This document shows, piece by piece, positions 1 through 11,649 of a stretch of DNA of 64,000 nucleotides (position 1 is its first letter; every line of letters starts with the position of its first letter). Position numbers and translations under genes: made by a program. The DNA lies in NCBI GenBank assembly GCA_036345935.2, contig JADWOT020000006.1, forward strand, positions 19,566,519 through 19,630,518. The letters are read 5' to 3'. Under the pieces are notes generated by a model. The model made no database searches, was not told the origin of the DNA, and was given only the letters and a program-made list of their open reading frames with translations. Source of the DNA: Taenia hydatigena (taxonomy: Eukaryota; Platyhelminthes; Cestoda; Cyclophyllidea; Taeniidae).

Positions 1-101
1 GTGCCAGTAACACGTGTTCTTCCATAGTAGTATAAGCTGTCGCGACTGGAATAATTTGATAGTCCGTTTACTCCTACGCTTGCTTGCGCGGGCAGTATAA
101 T

Positions 102-291
102 TGTAGCGTCCCAAGGCTCCCTTGATGGCAAAAGAAGGCAAAATACCAGGTTAGAATGTATACGTATTCAAGGGACAGAGGGGAATGAGCTGCTGGCCTG
201 GCCCGGAGGCCAGCCTACGCAGCTAGGGCAATATGGCCACCTCTCTGTGACTCTGATCAAAACCGGCAGTCCAAACAAGCGAAGTATTACA
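102..291 (-). mobile_element. Solo LTR of TRIM-like element
   Basis: Read on the minus strand this segment starts TGTAATAC at 291 and ends GACGCTACA at 102, the same ends as the LTRs at 1369 and 2879. It keeps the family landmarks (a TGGCCATATTGCCC-like block and a TTTGCCTTCTTTTGCC-like block). No internal region follows on either side, so it looks like a solo LTR. Flanks are ATAAT (97-101) and TTAAT (292-296), a possible 5-bp target duplication with one mismatch. Confidence 0.7.
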
Positions 292-956
292 TTAATCCTG
301 CAGACTTTACTTACACTCGGCAGCGTGACTCTGGAACCATGTTAGTATGCCCACTCTTCTGTACTTCAGTAATACATTAACTGGCATAATAGTATGACTC
401 CTTATGACTTCATGCAATACCAGAGGGCGCCGCATTAGTCCCAGTGAGAAGCTAACCGGACCCTAAATGAAAGGCATTCTAATTCCCATTCGCAGACGCT
501 AAATCTTAAGATGATGAAAGAGGGGTAATCGTAGCTAAAGAGTAAAATTCTTAGGCCGTTTTCCATTATGCATTTTAGAATGACCCTTATCTTTAACTGT
601 AACCCTAATCTTGTGTTTTAAAGGATGCTATTAAAAATTAAAGCGATGCCACTCTTTTATTGTTTGCAGCATTTATAGGTAGGTGCCAATTAAACCACCC
701 GCGTTACCTTATTCATTAATCCACTAGTTGAATGGATCCCAGAGAGCTAGGCATGTGAGCAACACTGAAATAAGTACATATTTACAAAAGGAAGTAGCCG
801 CAAAACATTATTTCCGTAAACTGCCCCAAATGCCATTCTCTATGTAATGACTGTCCTTTTAGACCATGTCGCCTAATGGATTCATAATCTACGTAGAAAA
901 AAATTTTTACGTGTTCAGACAAAGAGCTAATCAAACTATCAAAGCAATATAATGAA
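292..956. other. Non-coding spacer
   Basis: AT-rich sequence with stops in all frames. I see no gene, RNA or clear repeat here. Confidence 0.6.
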
Positions 957-1363
957 TCATTTCGCGCTACATATCATTAAAATACTCATTTTCTGATTAC
1001 TGGCTATCCTTCGTAAGAATAAGTAGGTTGTCTGTTCATCTATCCTCATTTCGATTGATTTTGCGTTTAAGGAAATCAAGAAGTCTTCAAAATCGTTTTG
1101 AAGTGGGTCGCATCCATTCGCACGCCTTCCACTACGCAGTGTATCTGTCTTGGAGTGATCCACCAGCAATACTCTGATTCTAGCGTCCTGAGGCCCCTCG
1201 AAGGCAAAAGAAGGCAAAGTGCTAGAGTAGAATATATATATTCAGCAAAAAGAGGGAAATAAGCTGCTGTCATGATCCGAAGGCCAGCCTACGCAGCTAG
1301 GACAATATGGCCACCTCTGTGTCCCTGACCGAAATCGGTAGTTCAAACAAACAAAGCATTACA
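957..1363 (-). mobile_element. TRIM-like LTR with divergent adjoining sequence
   Basis: Minus-strand LTR from TGTAATGC (1363) to about 1181, followed on the same strand by sequence (1180-957) that does not match the internal region of the other copies. An 86-codon open frame crosses the junction, but its N-terminus is LTR sequence and the rest is unrecognised, so I do not treat it as a gene. The LTR start faces the plus-strand LTR at 1369 across only 5 bp, giving a near-palindrome of two LTRs. Confidence 0.6.
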
Positions 1364-1555
1364 TTGCCTGTAGTACTTTGTTTGTTAGAACTACCGGTTT
1401 CTGTCAAGGTCACAGGGGTGGCCCTATTGCCCTAGCTGCGTGGGCTGGCCTCCGAGCCATGCCAGCAGCCTATTTCCCTCAGTCCGGCGAATATATGTAT
1501 TCTACCCTGCCACTTTGCCTTTTTTTGCCTTAAGGGAGCCTCGGGACGCTACATT

Positions 1556-1568
1556 GGTGGCAGCGGAT
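1556..1568 (+). promoter_or_regulatory. Primer binding site of TRIM element
   Basis: TGGTGGCAGCGGA lies two bases after the LTR end CTACA. The same position is occupied by closely similar sequence in the copies at 19.39, 38.66 and 36.17 kb, as expected for a tRNA-primed minus-strand start. Which tRNA pairs here was not determined. Confidence 0.6.
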
Positions 1569-2062
1569 AGCGGACCCGACTCTATAGGTTTTTTTTTATC
1601 CCGATCTCTACCCCCTGCGGCATGTTGCAGCGGTGCAAAAGAAGTGCATGTGCTACGGATGGGCCACGAACGACTTACCTCTTCGGCACCTACCCCATCT
1701 CCGTGTTCTACAAGAAAGCTATCAACAACTGAAGCAACACTAGCCATGGACCACCTGGAAAGTTTCGTTCCAAAGATTACCCCTAATAGACTTGCTTAAG
1801 GAGATTGGCGTGCTAACGCCTCCCTACGGACATACTGATGGTCGCAGAACCACTTATCCTGAACTTTGTTTCCAAGCCAAACGAAATTCCAAGTCCAATG
1901 CACTGCCAAGAGGGATCACTAACGTTGGTGTTAAGCATCGCCTCAATCGCGTCGAATGTCGGCGACTGGCATGGTTAGCTCGTGGGTGCTTCTTGCAGCA
2001 CCGAGTATGTTGTGATGGCTAACGCGGGAGATGTACCGAGGGACGCGTCGGGGACGACGCTC

Positions 2063-2077
2063 GAAAGAGGAGAGGGG
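2063..2077 (+). other. Polypurine tract of TRIM element
   Basis: A run of 15 purines directly upstream of the 3' LTR start (TG at 2081). Equivalent purine runs precede the 3' LTR in the copies at 17.3 kb and 39.33 kb (AGAGAAAGAGAAAGGAGGG). Confidence 0.65.
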
Positions 2078-2162
2078 CAATGTAGTACTTTGTTTGTTGG
2101 AACTACCGGTTTCTGTCAAGGTCACAGGGGTGGCCATATTGCCCTAGCTGCGTGGGCTGGCC

Positions 2163-2259
2163 TCCTTAAAATTCGAGTTATACCCGACTCGCAAAGCAGA
2201 CGAGCTCGAATCGTATCCGTCAGGCTTAGACGGCATTTAACAGTAAGGACGTTTAAGAG
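2163..2259. repeat. 97-bp direct repeat, copy 1
   Basis: Base-for-base identical to 2947-3043. It begins TCCTTAAAATTCGAG and ends GACGTTTAAGAG. Internal complementary segments (CTTAAA/TTTAAG, ATTCGAG/CTCGAAT, CCGTC/GACGG) would allow a branched fold. It starts exactly where the 3' LTR of the neighbouring TRIM copy is cut. I do not recognise the family. Confidence 0.8.
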
Positions 2260-2879
2260 GCGTTAGCCACCACAACTTAGTCATTGCTGCAGGAAGCACC
2301 CACAAGCTAACCATGCCAGTCGCCGACATTCGACGCGATTGAGGCGATACTTAACACCAACGTTAGTGATCCCTCTTGGCAGTGCATTGGACTTGGAATT
2401 TCGTTTGGCTTGGAAACAAAGTTCAGGATAAGTGGTTCTGCGACCATCAGTATGTCCGTAGGGAGGCGTTAGCACGCCAATCTCCTTAAGCAAGTCTATT
2501 AGGGGTAATCTTCGGAACGAAACTTTCCAGGTGGTCCATGGCTAGTGTTGCTTCAGTTGTTGATAGCTTTCTTGTAGAACACGGAGATGGGGTAGGTGCC
2601 GAAGAGGTAAGTCGTTCGTGGCCCATCCGTAGCACATGCACTTCTTTCGCACCGCTGCAATGTGCCACAGGCGGTAGAGATCGGGATAAGAACTCTATAG
2701 AGTGAGGTCTGCCTTTTGCTGCAACCATTTTAGCGTCCTGAAGCTCCCTTGAAGGCAAAAGAAGGGAGAATGCTGGAGTAGAATATATATATTCAGCGGA
2801 CAGAGGATAATAAGATGCTAACATGTCTATCCCTGCGACCCTGACCGAAACCGGTAGTTCAAACAAGCAAAGTACTACA
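2260..2879 (-). mobile_element. TRIM-like copy, inverted, 3'-truncated
   Basis: On the minus strand an LTR starts TGTAGTAC (2879) and ends near 2729. A degenerate PBS (ATGGTTGCAGC) and internal sequence follow. The internal part (2281-2500) is nearly identical to 1792-2010 of the plus-strand copy, so the two form a long inverted duplication. The copy stops at 2260, abutting the first 97-bp repeat. The LTR is about 150 bp and has an internal deletion. Confidence 0.75.
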
Positions 2880-2946
2880 CTGATGACTAGACCTTTTGTA
2901 AACAGTAGATTCTACTGCCAAGTGGTGAGAAGCTAGCTTCTTTAAA

Positions 2947-3043
2947 TCCTTAAAATTCGAGTTATACCCGACTCGCAAAGCAGACGAGCTCGAATCGTAT
3001 CCGTCAGGCTTAGACGGCATTTAACAGTAAGGACGTTTAAGAG
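2947..3043. repeat. 97-bp direct repeat, copy 2
   Basis: Exact copy of 2163-2259 in the same orientation. The two copies flank the inverted TRIM fragment plus 67 bp of other sequence. See the finding on this repeat. Confidence 0.8.
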
Positions 3044-6000
3044 ACGGGACAAATGCCACTGAGCACGCATTTCTAAAACGTCTCAAATTGTAGATAACCA
3101 AAGGTTTACAAAATCCTCAAATTAACCCATTCAAATTGGTAAGTCTGTTATTTACACTAGTCATTCGAAAAGGGAGGTTTGTGCCTTTGAGTTACTCATT
3201 TTTCCAAGTAGCATCTCTAAAAAGGGAATCTTTTTGCGTAGTGCGGTAGCCACCGCCTCTCGCAGTCATCACTCTGGAGGTAGATTTTAAATTAAGACAA
3301 CGTAAGAAACAGAAGTGAGGAACTACTAATCGCCTGAATAAAGCAAACAAACAACGAGTTCTTCCTCAAACTTAATTGTCAGGCTTTTGATTTTGCTAAT
3401 CGAGATTTAGCTTTTGCTTTGGAACTTTAAAACAAAATAATCAGTTATAACATCTCATGGTTCACAGTTCTTCATCGCTTCCCTTAACTGACAATTTAAT
3501 AGCTTTGTTTACTTTATTTGAATTAACCAGGATTCTTTACTCTGTACAAACGACATCTCATGACATGCGACTACTGAGACAAGAAAAGTCCTTTCCTTCT
3601 TCTATCGGATTATCACATTCGAGAATCGTCAAAAGTAAATTAATAAGATTCAAAACCAAGCTTTATTTAATTGCGTTAAAGCTAAGTAAAATGTTACACA
3701 TTTTTTCCCTACGGTAAAAATTCAATCATGATGTCACAAAGAAGGACCCAAATAAGTATCCGCACAGCTGTATTTTGTTGTAAAATCAGGTACCGGTTTC
3801 CCATTTTGAATGCTCTGCTTTGGAAGAAAGACAGTTTACTTGAGGTATTGTGGTACTCCTGTCATTCTCCGCACTATTCTTATTTATTCAAGTGCTCTTT
3901 TCACGAGCGAATCTGGCGATTAAAAACTCAAAGAGGATACGTGGCGGCCAGAGGAAGTCTTTATTATCGATCACGACGACGAATTGCATGCCGCGAAACT
4001 TGCGTTAATAATTAACCTAAGAGATGCAGTAACTTGTGCATGCCTACATCAGCTAACAAAGTCCTGGAAAACCATCACTTGTGAAGCATCCGCATGCTAG
4101 ACATTAAGACCATCAACTTATTTCTCACTTCCCACACACACATCAGAGAAACGAGACGTGAATTTTACATTGTAGACTAGCTTGTGCTGGGGGATTGCGG
4201 TGGTACCGCGATACTAAACGAAGTAAAAATTGATTACTGTATCCAAAAGAATCACTGATCAATCGTCTAGCGCTCTTAAGTCATATTTCAACCCCCCGCA
4301 GATCACTAGGCTAAGATACTTTCTTCACAAGATAGATTTTTTTTGTAAAAATAAACTAAAAACTTAATCCACATGTACAGTTGCTAATAGAGCGCTGATC
4401 GAATTTTAAATCGATGTCTTTGACGTCGTCTCCTCGTTTTGTCGACCATTCTAACCTCCTGGCCGGTCGCTCTTAGGCTCCAAAATTTAACCTCCCCCAC
4501 ACTTCAGGTCTTTGTTCGCTATCTCCCTCTGCATCTCCCCTCCTTCCTTTCGTTTCCAGCCTCATGATTGGAAGCCGTGTAACTGCTGGTTTCAGCGCAC
4601 CTCGTGAGTCTCCATGGGCTCGATTAAACTCATTTGATGAAGACGGCTTTAGACCAGACCACCTTCTACAGCAAACATCCCCGTAACCACAATTCTTCGC
4701 AATCTCACTTCCAACTCACAATAAGACGGCTCCGGTTATTCTTACCTTTTTATAACAATATAAGCTTAAAGATTAGGTTCAAGGCTTACTATGCAAAAGC
4801 ACTGCAAGTATGGTCTCAGTGACAACTTGTCACTCAGATTTCCTGGTATCTTGAGATTCTAGAGTCCCCGCAGACTAAACCATTCAGAGACAAGGCATTA
4901 CGCTCAGAGCAATCAACTGATCCACTTGGAATCAAACCTTAAATGCATCCTCGCCCAAGGTGCTCTCTTTAACCCTGAAGGCGTTGAGAACTAACGAGCT
5001 TGGAAATGAAACGTATGACAAGCATGCGGAAGACCTAGAAGCTTGTTAGCTTAGGCGACATTTGCAGCACCTGACGCTAACATCAGAAAAGTCCAAAAGC
5101 AAAGGGCTGCAAAAGTGCGATGGTTATCTTTTCACCTCATCATCGTTATGCGGGATAACAGGAACCCTCAGTTACTTATCTCTTGCCACCAATACCAACT
5201 TCCTAAAGATCCTCACTTAGGTGCCATCATATTCCCATTTTATGCTTCCAACTCTCTGTTTCAACTTGTAGTTGATCATTTGATTGCCAAATGCTTGTTT
5301 GAGTCGCATCATACGAATTTGATAGTTTTTAGCCGAAAATGTTGCGTGGTCTTCGGGAGGCAGTTCTTTTTACTGTACGACAGACACACAAATCTTTTTT
5401 GGGAATAAAATAAGGAGCCCTAAGAATTGTGAGGTGGGTAGTGGATGGTTTTTTTGATGATATCTAAAGTGCCCCGCTGAGTCGGCAACCGATCTAAGAT
5501 GCTTTTTTTAAAATATGCATAAAAGATGTGAAGAACAAATTGCTAGACTCCTATCCCTTCGTTATATAGTTGTCTTTTCGCTTAAACCAATCCTTTCTAA
5601 AGAAAAAGTTCTGCTTTTACGCTTTCTCTAATCGCTACACAGCAGATGCGACGCACAATCTCGAGGTAACGAGTATCATCCCATCGTCAGGTCGAATCGA
5701 CATTATACTGTATGTAATCGGTACTAATCTTTTTAGAATTTCAAATGATTTCGAAGCTACAAAATTCTAAGACCGAAGGATGAACAGCCAAATATTTTCG
5801 CGATGTTTTGACTATTTGTTTAAATCTTCGTTTTGGTTAAGCAGGTTATTAAGGCTCCTCCTCTGCCCTTTCGACGGACAGCGCAGCATCCAAGCTCTGC
5901 AACAGTCCTCGACCGAGACCTTCTGTACGTTAATAATACAGGAAAGCCTCAGAATGCTGCAAAAAATAAGTTCGTAAGTTTGCGAACCACTTACCAAAGT

Positions 6001-9000
6001 ACATGTTCCTTTTAATCGACGGCAGCATTAAAAGCTTAAATTCTACTTATCTGTGTGTTTATTTTCACAAAATAATTATCCATGTTTAATTAGTACTTAT
6101 GGGAAATGTAATAAAAAATAATTTGTGCTTATTGACATTGGCATTCGAAAGTATAATAAATAACTAACGTGTCGTATTGAACTAGAGCCACAATCTAGTA
6201 TTAGCGACTTGTACAGGAATTCCTGCATAAAAAGGCTCCCATTCAAAAAGCAACTAGTATCTGTTTTATTAAAAAACTGATTTGCTCGAGGACAGCAAAA
6301 ACGTCGCTAAATTAGGTTTACAATTACCGTTTGACGGGATTCGCTGCATAGAAGGTTACCAAAGCGCCATCAGGCACTAAGATTTTGACGACATCACTTA
6401 TTTAAGTTTGGTGAGACCATGGCGAGAAAAAAGGGGGGAATCAATTAGTTGTCACGGCCACTGACCTCAAATAGAGGTGGCGTGAAGTCGAATTAGTTGC
6501 TAACCCGCTGTTATGTCCCATTCATTAAAGTTTTATGTCATTAGCTTTTATTTGATTGCACTTTTCTAAATTAATTTGTTTCTTTTAATCATGTGTTAGA
6601 AAATAGGGATTACATACGCAAGTGACGGTAACATCGAACATGTCTGATAACTCTGGCACATTGATATAGGGAAAATTTTATTCTCACGCTTAGCGGTGTC
6701 AAAGCGATGCTACATTAAGGGATCCTCTTGATCCTCTTGGACCAATTTTGCTTTCGAGAAACTATTAATTGCTCCATTGGAGGGGTTTTTGCAGAATGGC
6801 AAAGACAATACAAAACAGCCGATTGAATACAATACCATGAAACTCTCAAAAACAAAAGGAGACCTGCTTCTCGAGCTAAATATGTGCTGTCGGCGTGGAA
6901 AAGAGCTTGGGGGCTGCGGACATAATCCAAGGGCCAGGCGCCCTGTCGAGGTAAAACCCCAGAGCTCTGGGAGTGGTGAGCCATTAAGGGCTTACTGATC
7001 TTGACCCCAGAACTGTTGAAGATGAAATCAGCTAGGTTACGAACCTACAGTTACATCATCTCCACCTATCAACTTAAGTCCCAATGGGGGTAAGGTTTAT
7101 TTAGCTGCTGACTTTCGACCAATGGGGTGACATACCGCAAAAAGGGAAACCTAGTCACATTTGACTTGAGTTACTAGGCCCAAGCCCATGACTCATTCGA
7201 GTGCTAATGTATGAAACACTTGACTTAAAGTCACATCATCTCACATTTTTTGCGACTTGACATCCCGTGTAGTTGACAAGGCTAAATACAAAAACCTTAA
7301 ATGCTATGTTTAAGGCGAAAAGCAAGACAGTTGAGGTTGGCTTAAATTCTCATTTGTGTTTTTATAAAATTCTGGAGCAAATAAAGGCGAATAACCTCTA
7401 CAGACGACTTATTGATACCTACTGAGGGGCACACTTGAAGCAGTTTCAATCATTTTTCAGTTTAGCGCAGAAAGCTGCATTTCGAGGTGACCTTTTGCTC
7501 TAATTGCTCTCACCTTAATTAAAGGGCTGCTTTTCCCCCCTGCACAGGTATTTATGCCAAATCTGCCTGCCTGTGACCAACTCAAAAGAAGGATACTCTT
7601 GTGCCAATTTAAATGCAGGAAATGTGTGTGCATTTCTTTCCTGACAAAAGTCAATCAGACCACCCAAAATGGGGTGGAAAAGGAAGGATAAGCATCTGAT
7701 TCCTCTGGTTAAAATGCTTTTTTTGTTTATGTGGAGGGTATGCAGAAAAGAGCAGCATAGTTGAATTTAGACAACATTAATCTGACGCTTGCTCTGGACT
7801 CCAATTTTGGCTGTACGTGACAAAGAGAGATCAGATCTCGATTACCGTTAGGAAAAAAAGCCAAGTTTCTGAAATGCTTTTACGAGATTTAGAAGCTCAT
7901 TCTCTTATACGAGAAAATTATTCTTGGCTAACAAACAATTTGTTTGCAACAGATTTCTAAATCAGAAAGTTATTTTCGATGTTGACAGTACTTTGACTTA
8001 CCCATTACATTCACAGATCTATGAACTAAAAAAAATGTCTTCGATGGGACTGAAGACTGCATACCGTTGCGAGTACTTGAAGTCCTTTTAAAGTAGCATA
8101 AGTAGCCAATGAATTCAAGATCCGTCATAAGATAATTAAACAGATCCGTGTAGTTGCGGCTGTGTACTTGAAAGAAGGGTGCTTTAGTCGACGTCACGAT
8201 TCACCATCCTTTATCAAGGCGAGGATTGTTGGTTTCTTTAAAATACCTCGTCTCTAGAACTCAGAAGCCCACCTAGCTTTAGTAGTGTCTGATCTTACCT
8301 CTCAGCATCACAAAAATGCGAAGAATAATTGAAGGCGGTAACTTCCAAAAACATCTAAACTGGAAACTCGGGGTCTCCACACGAAACCTTGATGCAATAA
8401 GACCTTAGATTGCCTTGAATAAACAGCAAGAACATTTATGTTTGAATGAAGAATCATGGATGTACCATAAACAAGCGTTTCCTTTACACGTCTCCCTGTT
8501 AGATCTTATTAGGTCTTCCCCATAAATGCTGCCTGACCTTCACCAAGAAGGCCAATGTTAAACAGTCTGGTCTACTGTACAGAACACACAAAACAGTCTT
8601 TTGGAAATGAAATAGCAAGTGCCTTAAAATAGTGAGCGGTGGTGCGTGACACGTTCAGACAGGATTGCCGCCTTTTAAAAGTATCATCCTAAAAAAAACA
8701 ATTTAAAGTTAGCTAGGCATTTAAAAATGTTTGTAAAGTAGGGGAGAACATAATGATGCTCTCTAAAATTCCTTATCATCGGTTAGTGGGTGACATACAG
8801 TACTCATTTCTGAGCTTTCCCTGTCTCCTAGTTAATAGCGATGTAAAAATAAGGTTTTGCTATTAATCTTAAATGCTGATGAAGGTAATTCTTGATCCGT
8901 CAACATTAAAATGTTTAAATAAAAACGACAGGGATCCTATTGTATTGTAAAGAATTAAGAGGTTTCCTGATTGTAGCCTACCTGTCTGACTAATTCTTCA

Positions 9001-9420
9001 CCCAAATCATGCATATGCCCGGTAATCTTGGCTATTAATCTCTCTTTTATTCCAGCCTGTTTTAGCAAGCTTAGACCACTTTTACTTCTGATCTGAGTCC
9101 AATGTGTTTTCTAACACCACATTCCAGATGCTTCAATGATCTAGCAATAACACCACCAAAATTATAAATTCGAAGATAAAAATGGAACCCTCTCCAGTCT
9201 ATATTCGACGTTTGCTTTACTGTTTAAAACTCACTTGGCCACTTTGCAACTCCGATTCCGAAGCAACCGCCTATAAGAAGTATGTGACAAGGACAGAGAA
9301 GGTGTTAAGCTGAGGGAGCAGATTAGCTTGGTAGTCATGGTTAATAACTCCTGTGTTAGAATAAATATTATTTGTCAATTCATTACTTCAGTCAAGATGA
9401 TAAAATTTCATCACATGATC
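3044..9420. other. Long non-coding region
   Basis: AT-rich, with scattered open frames of 60-97 codons (for example 3457-3717, 3728-4015, 5115-5408). None has a recognisable domain, convincing splice sites or a recurring motif. A somewhat GC-richer patch lies at 6880-6970. I see no supported gene. Confidence 0.55.
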
Positions 9421-9438
9421 TATGCTCGCAGGCGATTT

Positions 9439-9540
9439 TGATTGGTTAGCCCCTGCAAATTAATGATTGGACACACACGGCACGACGGCTCGAACGCCAA
9501 TTGGCTGAGAAGGACCAATGTTCCAACGGTGATTGGTTTA
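9439..9540. promoter_or_regulatory. Cluster of CCAAT boxes
   Basis: Five CCAAT/ATTGG motifs in about 100 bp: ATTGG at 9441, ATTGG at 9466, CCAATTGG at 9497-9504 (both strands), CCAAT at 9515 and ATTGG at 9532. Such spacing is typical of NF-Y-bound promoters. The nearest known gene is Sp, about 2.1 kb downstream. The link is inference. Confidence 0.45.
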
Positions 9541-9591
9541 CATTAGCATGCGTAAACTGAAGCACTGAATAAGAACTGACACCTTATCGCA

Positions 9592-9800
9592 ATTTGCATT
9601 ACTCGTGGCCTCGCTTTTTAGCGGATTGATCCTAGTGCAGAATCACAATGTCTATTGTAAGCTCCACTTGTTACTATAATCCTGATAAACGATAAGCTGT
9701 ATTTCTAACTTATCGTTTATTGATTAATGCAGCGCGATAGCAACAACTTTAAGTTAATGATTCTGCATTGATTGCTTTTATTGTCGTTTTTAATTTGCAT
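9592..9800. promoter_or_regulatory. Octamer motifs, SOX-like palindrome and hairpin
   Basis: Two perfect octamers ATTTGCAT (9592-9599 and 9793-9800) flank an ACAATgtctATTGT palindrome (9645-9658) and a 12-bp perfect inverted repeat (9685-9696 with 9709-9720, 12-nt loop). Together with the CCAAT cluster just upstream this looks like a regulatory module or the promoter of an unseen non-coding transcript. Confidence 0.4.
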
Positions 9801-11073
9801 TTTTTCTGCTAAAATAAGAGGCGGTTTTACTCTTCCAACTCAGCTTAATACGAAGATTAGTCTTTAACTTTTAAAGAATGTTTAATCTAAAGTCGACTGA
9901 ATTTAGTCGAATTCTTGATTCCTATGTGCAAAAGTCTACCATGAACAGCAAACAGACATTATTTTGAAAGCAAATGCATTTGGTAAGATGCTGGAAGGTT
10001 CTCTAACACTAATATCAAGTAGGTCTATAGAATAACATTAAATGTTTAGGAATTATATTGGATTTTGAAAAATTTTTCATCGAAATAAATTTTTTTAGAG
10101 TAAATGATATTGTGGTTGCCATACTCATGCGATGGCTTATGTTCCTTGGCAGAACCCTGCGTTACAAATATGCGACATGTAGTTTCACGATTTTATGACA
10201 GCTTGTTACGCCTATTCGCGTATTTAGAATTACGTTTTTGACCAGGCTGCGTTGTTTGGTTTGTTATTCTTCGATTCTGCTTGCAGAATAGCCGGATTCT
10301 CTTGCCTCTTATCATCAAGTAGAACTTAGATTTTTATCAGATTTCGCCGACACCTATTTAACTCTGACATCTTATCCTTTTCGGCCGTCTGAATGGCCAT
10401 TCAGAGTTCTCTACCTTAGTTTTCTTGCAGAGACAACAAATGCACGTGTCACGCGTAGTTCTTGTGATTCAATCTGTAATATTAATTAGCTCACCCTATA
10501 GTTATCTTTCCTCTTAAGTAAAAAATGTGTCTTAGACGGCCAACTTGCATAATCCCTCTATTTCCTTAAGTCACTCTAATTGCTCCCGTAATCGCCTGTA
10601 TCGAAGCGGCTATCTTACTCTATCTAGTTGCTGAGTTCTGAATAAGTACAAGTAAAACCCACTTCTCAGCATGTAAAAACAAACAAAGTTATTTTTCCAT
10701 TCAGTTATAATGACTATAATGAAATTTATACCTTACTGCTCTTGTCAAAGAAAACCCAAGGAACCCATCGGTTTTAAGGACAACACTCCTCCACTTAATA
10801 TTAATAACCTGGCTTTAACCAAGCACAAGTATCGCCACCCTCAAAAATAGGCAAATTTAATTCCACAGCGGCGTCTTAATGATAGGTGTTATTTATCTAG
10901 CCACATAACCAGCCTCTGGCCAAACCTAAGACCGAAATGGCGGGATTAGCTAGCTGCCTAGCTAGAGTGCTATAATTTTCTCTGCCGCCCGACAATTATT
11001 GTTATTATTACCTCAATAGCAGAAGCACCAATATCAGAAGAGCATCACCCTTGTCACCACCATCACCATTGTT
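9801..11073. other. Non-coding sequence upstream of Sp
   Basis: No open frame with support. A short ACC/CAC-rich stretch occurs at 11046-11070. Confidence 0.5.
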
Positions 11074-11082
11074 TATAAAAAA
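11074..11082 (+). promoter_or_regulatory. TATA-like box upstream of Sp gene
   Basis: TATAAAAAA about 575 bp before the putative splice acceptor of the Sp coding exon and on the same strand. A start near 11.1 kb with an intron ending at 11649 would fit, but no donor site was identified with confidence. Confidence 0.3.
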
Positions 11083-11649
11083 TTGTGTAGACTGCAACCC
11101 GCAGTTTGGAGGCCCCTTTTACTGCTAGCAGAATGGAGGGAGGGGGATTAATTATCTTGCCTAACTTGCGAGGGGTGGTGCAGGCTCGTAAATTCACACT
11201 TTGGGTATGGGGGATGAGGAAAGGGACGCAAAGTGGGAAGAAGGCGGCCATATGGTTGCTTGTACCGGTGAAAGAAGGCCTACCCGTCTTTTAACGTCTA
11301 TCACGATGCCAGGTGCGTTTCTTTCTACGAAGAATAGGGACATAAAGCGAAACAGTGTTATTTGTATTTGAAGGGGCAAGGCGGCTGACATCTGGTCGAA
11401 TAATATCATAATCAACAAGTGCTAACAATGAATTTTCACTTAATTTTATTTTTGTTGGCAAAATGTGGAAATTTCAAGAATTTATTGACCACTGCCTTAT
11501 AAACTAGTTTGCTAGCATTATTCAACCCTGTTGGCTTAAAGCCGGAAAACACAACGAGATATTGTCTTAAATTCCGAATCAAATGATGAGCTGCTTAAGT
11601 CTCCTATATCTCATCTGCTCAGGCATGACTCTAGCCCTTTTTCCTTCAG

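Larger units (their letters stand above)
1369..2162 (+). mobile_element. TRIM-like retrotransposon, best copy (3' LTR truncated)
   Basis: The structure is that of an LTR retrotransposon reduced to its non-coding skeleton. A 5' LTR of about 185 bp (1369-1553) starts TGTAGTAC and ends GCTACA. A primer-binding-site-like TGGTGGCAGCGGA follows from 1556. The internal region is about 525 bp and has no gag or pol motif. A purine run GAAAGAGGAGAGGGG (2063-2077) precedes a second LTR start TGTAGTAC at 2081, whose sequence matches the 5' LTR until it is cut near 2162 by the 97-bp repeat. Short LTRs, PBS, PPT and no coding capacity fit a terminal-repeat retrotransposon in miniature. Such elements must borrow the machinery of an autonomous partner, which is not visible here. 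Short open frames in it (1440-1799, 1792-2022) are not recognisable proteins. Confidence 0.8.

Noticed and set aside
957..1217. Minus-strand 86-codon frame
   Set aside because: Its first part is LTR sequence and the rest has no recognisable motif; a single occurrence gives no evidence of coding.
1440..2866. Open frames of 70-126 codons with near-identical plus and minus versions
   Set aside because: They fall inside TRIM LTR and internal sequence, differ in frame between copies and are disrupted in older copies, so they are not conserved genes.
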